A stretch of DNA of 64,000 bases, from the NCBI GenBank assembly GCA_949287815.1, contig CASEHS010000004.1, positions 20,000-83,999 of the forward strand, read 5' to 3'. The notes under the pieces were generated by a model that did no database searches, had not been told where the DNA came from, and worked only from the letters and a program-made list of their open reading frames with translations. Source of the stretch: an uncultured Bacillota bacterium. GTDB lineage: Bacteria > Bacillota > Clostridia > Christensenellales > Borkfalkiaceae. The position numbers were made by a program, and so were the translations under genes. Within the stretch, counting starts at the first letter, position 1. Every line of letters begins with the position of its first letter. Positions 52,895-61,002 of the stretch are shown piece after piece.

Positions 52895-53089
52895 ACCTTA
52901 ATAAGAATTTCGCACGCGACATCCATGCTTACGTCAACCGATAAATCAATATCCACCATCTCGCAAGAATGTGGTTTTTTCGATCAGTCGCATTTCTCTC
53001 ACGTCTTTAAGCAATTGACAAATATGAGACCAAAAGAATTTCGTCAAAAAGCGCAAAACAAAACGGACGATCTTCCACATAATGAATAA
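52886..53089 (+). pseudogene. C-terminal remnant of an AraC-family regulator
   Basis: The plus-strand frame reads LIRISHATSMLTSTDKSI, then ISQECGFFDQSHFSHVFKQL, then RPKEFRQKAQNKTDDLPHNE, stop at 53087. This is the end of the linker helix plus the second HTH of an AraC domain. The sensor domain and first HTH are missing, replaced by the unrelated Ig-like fragment on the other strand. It is the second beheaded AraC gene of the window, after the one at 8070. Confidence 0.8.
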
Positions 53090-53170
53090 ACCGAATAATA
53101 ATATATGTCAAAATAAAAAGTTCGCATTTATTCGTTGTTTCATTTTATTTTTTCTTACATTAGCCAATAA

Positions 53171-53323
53171 TTTGTATTTTATCACGCAAATATATTTAGT
53201 ACGACAAACACCAAAAAGGTTGAAAAAGAAGGCTTTGCTACAATCAATGCGACTGCACAGATATTTAACTGCGCCACCAAGGCAGAGTTCAAAATAAAAG
53301 TATCATCTCTGCCCAATAAGTAA
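53171..53323 (+). pseudogene. possible C-terminal fragment of an Ig-like surface protein
   Basis: A plus-strand frame reads KKVEKEGFATINATAQIF, then ATKAEFKIKVSSLPNK, and stops at 53321. The phrase EGxATINATA...KAEFKIKV is characteristic of Big-type Ig domains. There is no start and no upstream continuation. It lies antisense to the odd hydrophobic tail of the minus-strand open frame at 53182, which argues that the tail is not real coding sequence. Confidence 0.45.
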
Positions 53324-53823
53324 TCTATCCTGACTCCAGAAAAGACACTCAATTTTATTAAAGCATCATAACGCGGAAAAAATTTACCGGCTAACCATAG
53401 CCGGATATTTTTTCGTTCCACATTTATTTTTTGTGATAGTGCGCGTATGCTAACCCCTTCCAATTCCATTAATTCTTTCAGTCGTTTTGAAAACTTTTCT
53501 AAATACATAATATATCGCTGTGGCACCCGCTTTGCATAAATATCTTCCCGGCCTCTATATAAAAAACGAAAAAGTTTAATTTTTTCTTCCGACGGGCTTT
53601 GATTCGTTACGATTGCGCTATCACTTGACTGCGCGGAAATTTTATTTTTATCAAACTTTACCGCCTCGGCAGACTGTGGCTCAATTTTTCCTCCCTTATC
53701 CGGCTCGGAAAGTTCACCGTATTTAGCACGGTATCGGGCAAGATCTTTATTCAGCCGTTGATTTTCTGCACGCAGACGCTCGCACTCCTCTTGCATGGCC
53801 GCATATTCTTTTGTGTCACTCAT
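53182..53823 (-). CDS. chimeric open frame: TOTE-primase N-terminus joined to an XRE-type HTH
   Basis: 213 residues in three parts. Residues 1-99 start with a coiled coil (MQEECERLRAENQRLNKDL) and a linker, then the block NQSPSEEKIKLFRFLYRGRED followed by IYAKR, the hallmark opening of the primase of TOTE conflict systems. Residues ~105-172 are a complete XRE-like HTH (FSKRLKELMELEGVSIRALS, then YDALIKLSVFSG and IDYLLGRDD). Residues ~173-213 are a hydrophobic tail antisense to an Ig-like fragment. The catalytic primase and the helicase are gone, so this is a fusion of gene remains. It starts four bases after the DUF4143 ATPase gene, without a ribosome binding site. Confidence 0.6.
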   Translation of the reverse strand: MSDTKEYAAMQEECERLRAENQRLNKDLARYRAKYGELSEPDKGGKIEPQSAEAVKFDKNKISAQSSDSAIVTNQSPSEEKIKLFRFLYRGREDIYAKRVPQRYIMYLEKFSKRLKELMELEGVSIRALSQKINVERKNIRLWLAGKFFPRYDALIKLSVFSGVRIDYLLGRDDTFILNSALVAQLNICAVALIVAKPSFSTFLVFVVLNIFA

Positions 53824-53827
53824 TTTT

Positions 53828-55051
53828 TTATTCGCCTAACAGCCAATCGACCGCATTCTGAACCTCTATCCCTTCATAATTGCCGAGCGTAAATCTGTCC
53901 AATGTCAAAATCTTTTTCGGATAATTGTCATTGATTTTTTTCAACGGTCTTATTTCGCGCTCGAATGTCGTCTGTTCCGTCAAAGATGCCGTGACCTGAT
54001 AATAACTGATCACGTCGTCCTTTTTGGCGACAAAATCAACCTCCGTCTGTCCCAGCTTTCCGACATTTACTTCATAGCCGCGCCGCAAAAGTTCCAGGTA
54101 GACCACATTTTCCAAAGAATACCCTAAATCGTATTCGCGCTTCGGCAACAAATATCTGCGCAAACCTAAATCTACGATATAGAATTTTCCGTTTTGTTTT
54201 AAAAGCTGTTTCCCTTCAACGTCATATCGTTCCGCTTGATAAAAAACATACGCCTGTACCAGTGCTTCAATATAGTCGTCTATCGTATTTTGTGAAACTT
54301 TCCTGCCCGAGGACGTTATATAATCGGCAATACGTTTGACTGAAACAGGGCTGCCGATACTACTTGCGAGGAACTTGGAAATATTTTTCAGCAAAGAAAT
54401 ATCCGACACTTTTCTCTTGTTCGGATCTTTTTCCTTTCTGTTTTGCCTCTCCTCTATATCTTTGACGATAACGGTATTGTAGATGCCCTCCAAATACATA
54501 TCGATTTTTTCTTTTGTCCTGTCCATCGTCGCAATATAAGGGAAAGAACCGTTTGCCATATAGTCCGCAAACAGTCTGTCTGCATCTCCGCCGCCCCTGC
54601 TCTCGTAAAATTCCGCAAAAGAAAACGGCAGCATCTTGATTTCGATATACCGCCCGGACAAAAGCGTTGCAAGCTCACCCGAAAGCAGCCACGAATTGGA
54701 GCCGGTCATATATACATCGACGTTTTCTTTTATATATAAACTGTCTACTACCTTTTCAAAGCCCTCTACCTTTTGTATCTCATCCAAAAATATATACGTC
54801 ATTTTACCGTGGCACAGTCTGTCCGACAAATACGCATACAACGCTTTATAGTCTTGCAACGCCTCGTTTTCAAGATCTTCAAAATTGACGGCAACAATCT
54901 GCCCGTCTCCTACGCCGCTTTTTTTCAGATACTCTTTAAATAAGTCCAACAAAGTGGATTTTCCGCAGCGCCGTATCCCCGTTACGACTTTGATGACCTT
55001 TTCGTCCTTCCAAGCAATCAACTTTTCTAAATAATTCTTTCTTTCGATCAT
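53828..55051 (-). CDS. AAA-family ATP-binding protein with C-terminal DUF4143 domain
   Basis: 407 residues. Walker A GIRRCGKSTLLDLF (near 25-38) and Walker B YIFLDEIQKV (near 85-94), then sensor-type TGSNSWLLS, followed by the DUF4143 nuclease-like domain with VYLELLRRGYEVNVGK and EVDFVAKK. The family is widespread in mobile and defence contexts; its molecular job is not established. ATG 55051 was chosen over the ATG two codons upstream because GGAGGT abuts the latter. It has a near-consensus promoter with a palindromic candidate operator just upstream of the -35, suggesting regulated expression. Confidence 0.92.
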   Translation of the reverse strand: MIERKNYLEKLIAWKDEKVIKVVTGIRRCGKSTLLDLFKEYLKKSGVGDGQIVAVNFEDLENEALQDYKALYAYLSDRLCHGKMTYIFLDEIQKVEGFEKVVDSLYIKENVDVYMTGSNSWLLSGELATLLSGRYIEIKMLPFSFAEFYESRGGGDADRLFADYMANGSFPYIATMDRTKEKIDMYLEGIYNTVIVKDIEERQNRKEKDPNKRKVSDISLLKNISKFLASSIGSPVSVKRIADYITSSGRKVSQNTIDDYIEALVQAYVFYQAERYDVEGKQLLKQNGKFYIVDLGLRRYLLPKREYDLGYSLENVVYLELLRRGYEVNVGKLGQTEVDFVAKKDDVISYYQVTASLTEQTTFEREIRPLKKINDNYPKKILTLDRFTLGNYEGIEVQNAVDWLLGE

Positions 55052-55072
55052 TGCCATACCTCCGACACGTTC

Positions 55073-55101
55073 AGTATAGCATACCGCTCTCCAAATGTCA
55101 A
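55073..55101 (-). promoter_or_regulatory. promoter of the DUF4143 ATPase gene
   Basis: Minus strand: perfect TTGACA (55101-55096), 17-base spacer, TATACT (55078-55073). The leader is about 15 bases and holds GGAGG. Confidence 0.85.
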
Positions 55102-55107
55102 TATATT

Positions 55108-55121
55108 TTCCGAAATCGGAA
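55108..55121. promoter_or_regulatory. palindromic candidate operator upstream of the DUF4143 promoter
   Basis: TTCCGA-AA-TCGGAA, a perfect 6+2+6 inverted repeat six bases upstream of the -35. The position suits a repressor or activator. A further half-site TTCCGA lies at 55147-55152. Confidence 0.5.
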
Positions 55122-55441
55122 TATTTTATTAAAAACGATGTTGAATTTTCCGATAATTCAATATAATATTAACAAAAATAGATATCTCAAATCGCAAATG
55201 ATTGCAAAAACCTCCGAGATAGACAGCACAGACGCCGGCACACGAAAAAGAAAAGAACAACGTCAGATTTTCGATCGTAACTATTTTTTCGTCTTGTATC
55301 TTTACTGAAACAATTTTCTTTACATATGCGGTCGATATTCCGATACCGCCCTCCAGCCCTCCAGCATCCAAGCAATTTCCGTCTTCCCAGAAATACGCAT
55401 ATATTGGCGATATCATCCAAAAAACTTTTGCCTAATGAAAA
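55122..55441. other. 320-base stretch without a recognisable gene
   Basis: Short open frames exist on both strands but none has a ribosome binding site or a recognisable domain. The stretch lies between the DUF4143 promoter and a terminator hairpin and is probably decayed sequence. Confidence 0.5.
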
Positions 55442-55472
55442 GGCGAGCTTTTGCTTTGTGCATGAGCTCGCC
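55442..55472 (-). terminator. terminator after the unknown gene at 55516
   Basis: GGCGAGCT (55442-55449) pairs with AGCTCGCC (55465-55472), loop 15 bases, followed on the minus strand by TTTTCATT. Confidence 0.55.
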
Positions 55473-55515
55473 GTATTTCCTTTTACCGTTATCGGCAAAA
55501 AGTAAAGATTTATTT

Positions 55516-55878
55516 TTAATTATGGTGAATTATACTATTAAGCGCATTTGCCAAAATCGCGTTTAAATCCTCTTCTGTTTTAGCCTTACATAGTGCCATG
55601 AGAACTTTCTCGTACTGATCAATCGTTATCTTTTTTTTGTCAATATAACGCAACAATCTTTTTTTGCGGTACAGAATTTTGTTGCTCTCTACAAGTGCAT
55701 TATAATACATTTCTTTATCTGTTTGCATTTGCTCTTGATATTTTTTATATTCTCGGACAGGACGATTTCCGTAATTACGAATAAGGTATTCCGTTTTTAT
55801 ATTATCCAGGAATTCTCTTTCTTCGCGCTCTATCCTTTCTTCAACGGAAATTTCGCGCACTTCCAAAATATCAACCAT
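55516..55878 (-). CDS. unrecognised charged protein, probably a frameshifted fragment
   Basis: I do not recognise it. The 120-residue frame is strongly charged and helical (ERIEREEREFLDNIKTEYLI, KKYQEQMQTDKEMYYNAL). The same frame is open ~25 codons further upstream (reading FEWIIYAESKEAAITEVNDE) to a stop. A second frame before that (56041 down to about 55920) reads VKEYRATEQQRGAITKKITA. The two halves look like one gene broken by a frameshift near 55,940. No convincing ribosome binding site. Confidence 0.4.
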   Translation of the reverse strand: MVDILEVREISVEERIEREEREFLDNIKTEYLIRNYGNRPVREYKKYQEQMQTDKEMYYNALVESNKILYRKKRLLRYIDKKKITIDQYEKVLMALCKAKTEEDLNAILANALNSIIHHN

Positions 55879-56058
55879 CTCATCCCATTCGTCATTGACT
55901 TCAGTAATCGCCGCTTCTTTTGATTCGGCATAGATAATCCATTCGAAAGATGTCCTTCAGCAATACATAATTTTCTGCCGTGATTTTCTTCGTAATTGCA
56001 CCTCGCTGCTGTTCTGTAGCCCTATATTCCTTTACCGAGGTCAATAATTAAAACATTG

Positions 56059-58416
56059 TCACTTATTATCTAGTTTAATAGTAATCGTCATACCGTCGGA
56101 AATACGCGACTTTTCTATAAAAACCGAACGACCGTCGGACGATACGGAGAGAGACTTCCTGCCTACCTCTGCAGACTGTATTTTCGCTCCGTAACCTATG
56201 TATTTTACGGTTATTCTATGCCCGTTAAACGGCGTTGTTACTTCGGCGTTTTCGTATTCTTTCGGTACGCACGGCGTTATTACCATATCGCGAAGCGTAA
56301 AGTTTATGCCGAACACCCACGAATAAACCGTCCGTTCTATCATTGCAACGCTGCCCGTCAGGAACGAGAAACCCGCCCTGCCGTAAAACGACGGTACTAA
56401 ATGATAGCAGTTAGTTATCGCGTAAGGAGCGGAACAGGTCTTTTCGGGCGAATGTTTATCCGCGTAAAGGGGCATCGCGTAGCCTAAAACTTCGGCAATA
56501 TCTTCATACCTCCCCGCTTTCGCCAACGCCCTTATTAAAAAGCACTGCGAGCCGTGATTGTACACGCTTGCGTTTTCGGCGAAATACGGTTGAAAATCCC
56601 CCGTTCCCATTTTGCCTATTCCGTCTATATACTTGCCGCCGAGCGGCTCGGAAAACAGTTTGTAACCGTCCGAGGTCTTCAATGCGGCTATTTCCGAAAA
56701 TACCGAATCTTCCTTGCCGTCCGCCACTCCGCTTATCACGGCGTAAGCGTTCGTCGGAACGTATACTCTCTTTTCTCCGTCCTCGTCTTTTTCCGACAGC
56801 AATTTCGTACCGTTATCCGTGAATACCGCGTCGTAGAATTTTCCGTTATATGCCGCTTTATTTATCGCGTTTATCAACTTATAGGATGACTTTTCGTACT
56901 TTTCGGCCTCTTTTTCCCGTCCGACCTTTTTCAGTATTTCGGACAAGTAGCCGAGACACATCACAAGTTGACAGGACACCATCACGCTTTCGCCTTTGCC
57001 CTTTTTGCCTACTCCGCTTAAACAGTCGAGCCAATCGCCGCCACGCATTTTAACGAGTCCGTGCTCGCCTAACGCGTCGTCCGAAATAAGATAATCTATA
57101 CCGTTTTTCAGATGCGTTAAGCCGCTTTCCGTCTTTTCGTTATCGTAGTACGGGTAAACCTTTTCCAGTATCGAATAGTCGTCGGTATAAGCGAGATAGT
57201 CGTAAACGTATTCGGTAAAGAAACACGCCGAATCGACGAACTCTCTCAAATCGAATTTCGTACCGTTTCCGAACGGAACCTGTCTCGGGTACCAACCGTC
57301 GCTCCTCTGCTTCGAGAAAACGTTTTCGATTACCTCTTTACACATTTTATTGTCGTAACAAAGCATTCCCTCGAAGTCGTTCGCGGCGTCTCTCACGCCT
57401 CTCATTCCCGTCGGCCAGCCGCGGTCGAGCGAAGATACCCAATACATTTCGAGCGGCAAAAAGCCGTTTATGAATTTATCGAAACCGGTATCGTTCGTTT
57501 TTACCGTTCTTACCGAAAATAATTCCGCATACTTCTTTCCAAGTTTTGCCTCTTCCGCTTTCTGCGTTTTCCCGTCGAAATACTCTTTCGACTTTTCTAT
57601 TTCTTCCGTTATTTTACTATCGTCGGCGGTTACGGAAAACACCTGCGTAAACGAATACTTTTCGCCCTTCTTGACCGTAACGTTCGAAAGAACGGAAACA
57701 CACTGTTTAAACGCGTAAAGGGTATCTTCGGTTTTGTCGCCTATTCTATCGGGCATTACGCTGAAATTTTTAGTCGCCGTCGTAAGCCTTTCGAGACTCA
57801 ATTCGCGACCGACAAATTTATCGCTATCGACAACCGTCAAATAGCGTCTTTCTTCTTTTTTACCGGCAACGCTGTACTTCGTCGTGAGATATGCGTTTTT
57901 ATCTTTCAGATACTCCGTCCTCGTATACCATTCGGGCTTATCCCACGGAGCCATCAGAAGTTCGTTGAGATACGGAAAACAACATTTCAATATCTTGTAT
58001 TCCCTGTCTTTATCGCCGAGATTTTCGATCGTAACGTTCATTACAAATCGCTTGCCTTTTTCGGTTACGAAAACCTCCGTTTCAACCTTCGTTTTTCTGA
58101 AAGTGAGGCTATAAGTCGATTTTTCGGGCAAAAACGTTATCATTAACTTATCGGCGGTCAATACGCCGAAGTTATCGAAAACCCTTTCGCCGTCCGAAAT
58201 CAACGCCTTGACGGGCGATCCGACTTCCCTTTCTTCTCTTTTGAAAACGGCTTCGCCGACGGGTGGGTCGATCTGAGCGGTGACTATTCCGTACTGATCG
58301 ACTTTTACGAGTGTTTCGTCGTTTTTGTAAATATACTCGTAATTGCCGGCGTCGGGTAATTTGTCAATTATATAGCCGCCGAGTTTGTCGGCGAATTTGC
58401 CGTATTTATCAGACAT
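56059..58416 (-). CDS. GH94-family disaccharide phosphorylase
   Basis: Cytoplasmic phosphorylase converting a beta-glucoside-type disaccharide and phosphate to a sugar-1-phosphate and a sugar. The 785-residue protein is full length for the family. It has the N-terminal beta-sandwich domain, an (alpha/alpha)6 barrel with GVRDAANDFEG (about 340-350), and the catalytic block GGDWLDCLSG...GKGESV (459-478) in which D461 matches the GH94 general acid, plus a C-terminal jelly-roll-like domain. The acceptor could be glucose, glucosamine, glucuronate or gluconate; I cannot tell. AGAGGAA precedes the ATG. A GH1 beta-glucosidase tail lies directly upstream, so it was once the second gene of a glucoside operon. 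Confidence 0.9.
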   Translation of the reverse strand: MSDKYGKFADKLGGYIIDKLPDAGNYEYIYKNDETLVKVDQYGIVTAQIDPPVGEAVFKREEREVGSPVKALISDGERVFDNFGVLTADKLMITFLPEKSTYSLTFRKTKVETEVFVTEKGKRFVMNVTIENLGDKDREYKILKCCFPYLNELLMAPWDKPEWYTRTEYLKDKNAYLTTKYSVAGKKEERRYLTVVDSDKFVGRELSLERLTTATKNFSVMPDRIGDKTEDTLYAFKQCVSVLSNVTVKKGEKYSFTQVFSVTADDSKITEEIEKSKEYFDGKTQKAEEAKLGKKYAELFSVRTVKTNDTGFDKFINGFLPLEMYWVSSLDRGWPTGMRGVRDAANDFEGMLCYDNKMCKEVIENVFSKQRSDGWYPRQVPFGNGTKFDLREFVDSACFFTEYVYDYLAYTDDYSILEKVYPYYDNEKTESGLTHLKNGIDYLISDDALGEHGLVKMRGGDWLDCLSGVGKKGKGESVMVSCQLVMCLGYLSEILKKVGREKEAEKYEKSSYKLINAINKAAYNGKFYDAVFTDNGTKLLSEKDEDGEKRVYVPTNAYAVISGVADGKEDSVFSEIAALKTSDGYKLFSEPLGGKYIDGIGKMGTGDFQPYFAENASVYNHGSQCFLIRALAKAGRYEDIAEVLGYAMPLYADKHSPEKTCSAPYAITNCYHLVPSFYGRAGFSFLTGSVAMIERTVYSWVFGINFTLRDMVITPCVPKEYENAEVTTPFNGHRITVKYIGYGAKIQSAEVGRKSLSVSSDGRSVFIEKSRISDGMTITIKLDNK

Positions 58417-58434
58417 AGAATTTTCCTCTTTCGT

Positions 58435-58587
<153 letters not shown>

Positions 58588-58861
58588 ATAAAAATATCAT
58601 TTTTTTCTCTGTATGTTTGGTATTTTTCTTCAGTCGATTTGTCTTTCTCATACTTTAGATAGTACTTTTTAGGGAATGGATACATCATTAAATAATCTGC
58701 CATATCAAGTCCAAATGTTATACCCGATAATCCTGTGGTTGGTATATGTTTGATGCATCAAATTTTGAATATACCTCATCAAATTCAGTTATATAATTTG
58801 TATACTATTTTTAACTTATGTAACAGAACTCATTTCCTTTCTGTCTTTCTTTATATCGTTT
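58588..58861 (-). other. unidentified degraded coding sequence
   Basis: Two overlapping minus-strand frames look protein-like (EFDEVYSKFDASNIYQPQDYR, then after a frame change ITFGLDMADYLMMYPFPKKYY and STEEKYQTYREKND) but have stops and no start. I cannot assign a family. It joins the GH1 remnant near 58,590. Confidence 0.35.
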
Positions 58862-60985
58862 TTATTCTTCCGTTCGGATCAACGTGTTTATGCCTTTATT
58901 TAGATGATACGTTTCGCCGTTTATGCTTACACGGCATTCTTTCGGCGCGGTTACGGAAAGTTCCGTAATGATGCCGTTTTTCAGTTTTGCCGAAATAATC
59001 AATCCGCCTCGGGAACGCAGATTTTTAAATCCGATCGTCCGTGTTTTCCATTCCTGAGGAATCGCAGCGAATAATTCGATTTTCCCCGTATGATCCTGCA
59101 ACAGCATCTCGTGCAACGCGTCGCAAAAGCCGAACAACGCTTCCAGCGTGAACGGCCGATAATGAAATTGCGTATATCCGAAATGCCTGAAATCTCCGTT
59201 CAGATGAAATCCGTTGTCGCCCACGAACCCGCGGCAGAATTGTCGCAATCTTTCATACGACGCGTTTCCGTTTTTCGCCATCGCATAAATCTGCGCAGAC
59301 TGTACAAACGAGAACCCTACCCAATACCCCGTGCCGAGAATTTCGAGATCTTTTATGGTCGATTCGTAAATTCTTTTATTTTCTTCCGTATCGTAATTGA
59401 TCAGATGCAAAGGATATAAACACATCAGATGCGAAAAATGCCTGTGCGTTTCCGGTAATTTTTGCGTTTTATCCAGCATCACAACACCGTCGGGTGAAAC
59501 GGCTATATCGTCGAACTTTTCTAAAATTGCCTCATATTCAGAAGAATCGTCGCCGAGTTTTTGCGCATACACTTTTAGCGTTCTGAATAAATAAATCAAA
59601 AGCGCAAGATCGAAATTTGAATTTTCCCGTAAATATGCCTTTCTCGTGTCGTCGAATATTTCAGGAGAAGACGAAAGTGGCAGATACAGCTTCCCGTTTT
59701 TTTCCGTCAACAGCGACTTTATCGCGCTTCCCGTCTCTTTGAAAAACGGATACGCGCGCTCTTTTAAAAATTTTTCGTCGCCCGTGTATAAATAATATTC
59801 GTCGAAATTTTGTGCCGCCCAAATCGTCATCGTCGGCGATAAAGAATACTGCGCCCAGCCGCCCATCGCCTTACCGTCGAGCGTCGAACACGACGGAATC
59901 AACAAGCCGTTCACCCCGAAAAATTCTTTCGCGAATTTTTCATACGTCGGCTTTAATTTCCACAGATAATCCACGAAAACCACACCTTCTTCCAATCTGT
60001 TTGCTTTCAGATAAGATTGGTAGGATAATTCCGTGTTCGTGTCGTAGTGATAATCCCCTTTCCACGGCGGCAGGCAATCGTTATCTGCCGTCCATACGCC
60101 TTGTAAAGGCATCGGATAGCCGCCTTTTCCGGAACAACATTTAAAAAGATACCAACTTTTCTTATACGTGTCGTCCAGCAGGCGGTCCCCCGTGGTTATA
60201 CGCGACTTCCGCCAATATTTTCCCCATTCCTTTTTGTGCAGCGCAAAAAGACGTTCGACGCCGCATTGCGCCGCGTTCAGCAGCATCTTTTTCCCGTAAG
60301 CGATGTAATCTTCATCGTCGTCGGTGGTAACAAGCGTGTAATATATCACGCCGTCGCTTTCGTAAACGATAATGCCGAAAGCATACTTTGTATGCGTATT
60401 TTGTTCGTACCAGGTGAATTTCCCGTCGCTTTTCATCACCGCGGGGGGATATTTCAGCGACATGTTCGCCAAATTGTCTTCCAGCCCCGAACCGTTCTGC
60501 GGCATGCCCGAAAGATACGCGGGCACATGAAGACGCAGATTGTATTCCGCGTACGTGCGGATCACCCCGACGTTCGCTTCGCCCGAAACGAATACCGAGG
60601 CGAGTCTCTTTTCGCCGCAGTATATCTCTGCTGTCGCCGTATTCAGATCGAGTGTACAGGATATATCTTCCGCATTTTTTCCGAAAGCGAGTTCCAATCG
60701 CCCCGCAGTGATTTTGGAAGGATAGGGCTTACCCATAAAAATATCTTCAAACAGCCGTTCGCGCTCCGCCCACTCCTCTTCCTTGCCGCTTTTCGATAAT
60801 CTAACGAGATTCGCATACGTAAAGCCTTTTTCGAGCGTGGTTTCATTCGGGCGCAAATCCCATAAATCCGTCCTGTCCGCGGTGATTTTTACGATGCCGC
60901 GGCCGTACACGAGGCTCCCCGTCCGACCGTTGCCGAGGGGCGCGCCCTCATCCCAATTTTCTGTTTTTACGGTTATTTTATCCAT
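58862..60985 (-). CDS. GH95-like glycoside hydrolase
   Basis: 707 residues without a signal peptide. The opening WDEGAPLGNGRTGSLVYG (11-28) and the (alpha/alpha)6 blocks PLQGVWTADND (293-303), WKGDYHYDTNTELSY (308-322) and LPLSSSPEIF (435-444) match GH95 alpha-L-fucosidase/alpha-L-galactosidase relatives. E442 fits the general acid. The usual catalytic N-x-N pair reads D315-T-N317, so the mechanism or substrate may differ. The start has only a weak ribosome binding site. It follows the beta-helix gene by 17 bases in one operon. Likely intracellular, acting on imported oligosaccharides. Confidence 0.82.
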   Translation of the reverse strand: MDKITVKTENWDEGAPLGNGRTGSLVYGRGIVKITADRTDLWDLRPNETTLEKGFTYANLVRLSKSGKEEEWAERERLFEDIFMGKPYPSKITAGRLELAFGKNAEDISCTLDLNTATAEIYCGEKRLASVFVSGEANVGVIRTYAEYNLRLHVPAYLSGMPQNGSGLEDNLANMSLKYPPAVMKSDGKFTWYEQNTHTKYAFGIIVYESDGVIYYTLVTTDDDEDYIAYGKKMLLNAAQCGVERLFALHKKEWGKYWRKSRITTGDRLLDDTYKKSWYLFKCCSGKGGYPMPLQGVWTADNDCLPPWKGDYHYDTNTELSYQSYLKANRLEEGVVFVDYLWKLKPTYEKFAKEFFGVNGLLIPSCSTLDGKAMGGWAQYSLSPTMTIWAAQNFDEYYLYTGDEKFLKERAYPFFKETGSAIKSLLTEKNGKLYLPLSSSPEIFDDTRKAYLRENSNFDLALLIYLFRTLKVYAQKLGDDSSEYEAILEKFDDIAVSPDGVVMLDKTQKLPETHRHFSHLMCLYPLHLINYDTEENKRIYESTIKDLEILGTGYWVGFSFVQSAQIYAMAKNGNASYERLRQFCRGFVGDNGFHLNGDFRHFGYTQFHYRPFTLEALFGFCDALHEMLLQDHTGKIELFAAIPQEWKTRTIGFKNLRSRGGLIISAKLKNGIITELSVTAPKECRVSINGETYHLNKGINTLIRTEE

Positions 60986-61002
60986 TTTCTATCTGTAATT
61001 CT

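Noticed and set aside
55129..55416. A 95-codon minus-strand frame (GGLEGGIGISTAYVKKIV...)
   Set aside because: No ribosome binding site, overlaps the DUF4143 promoter region, and no recognisable domain.
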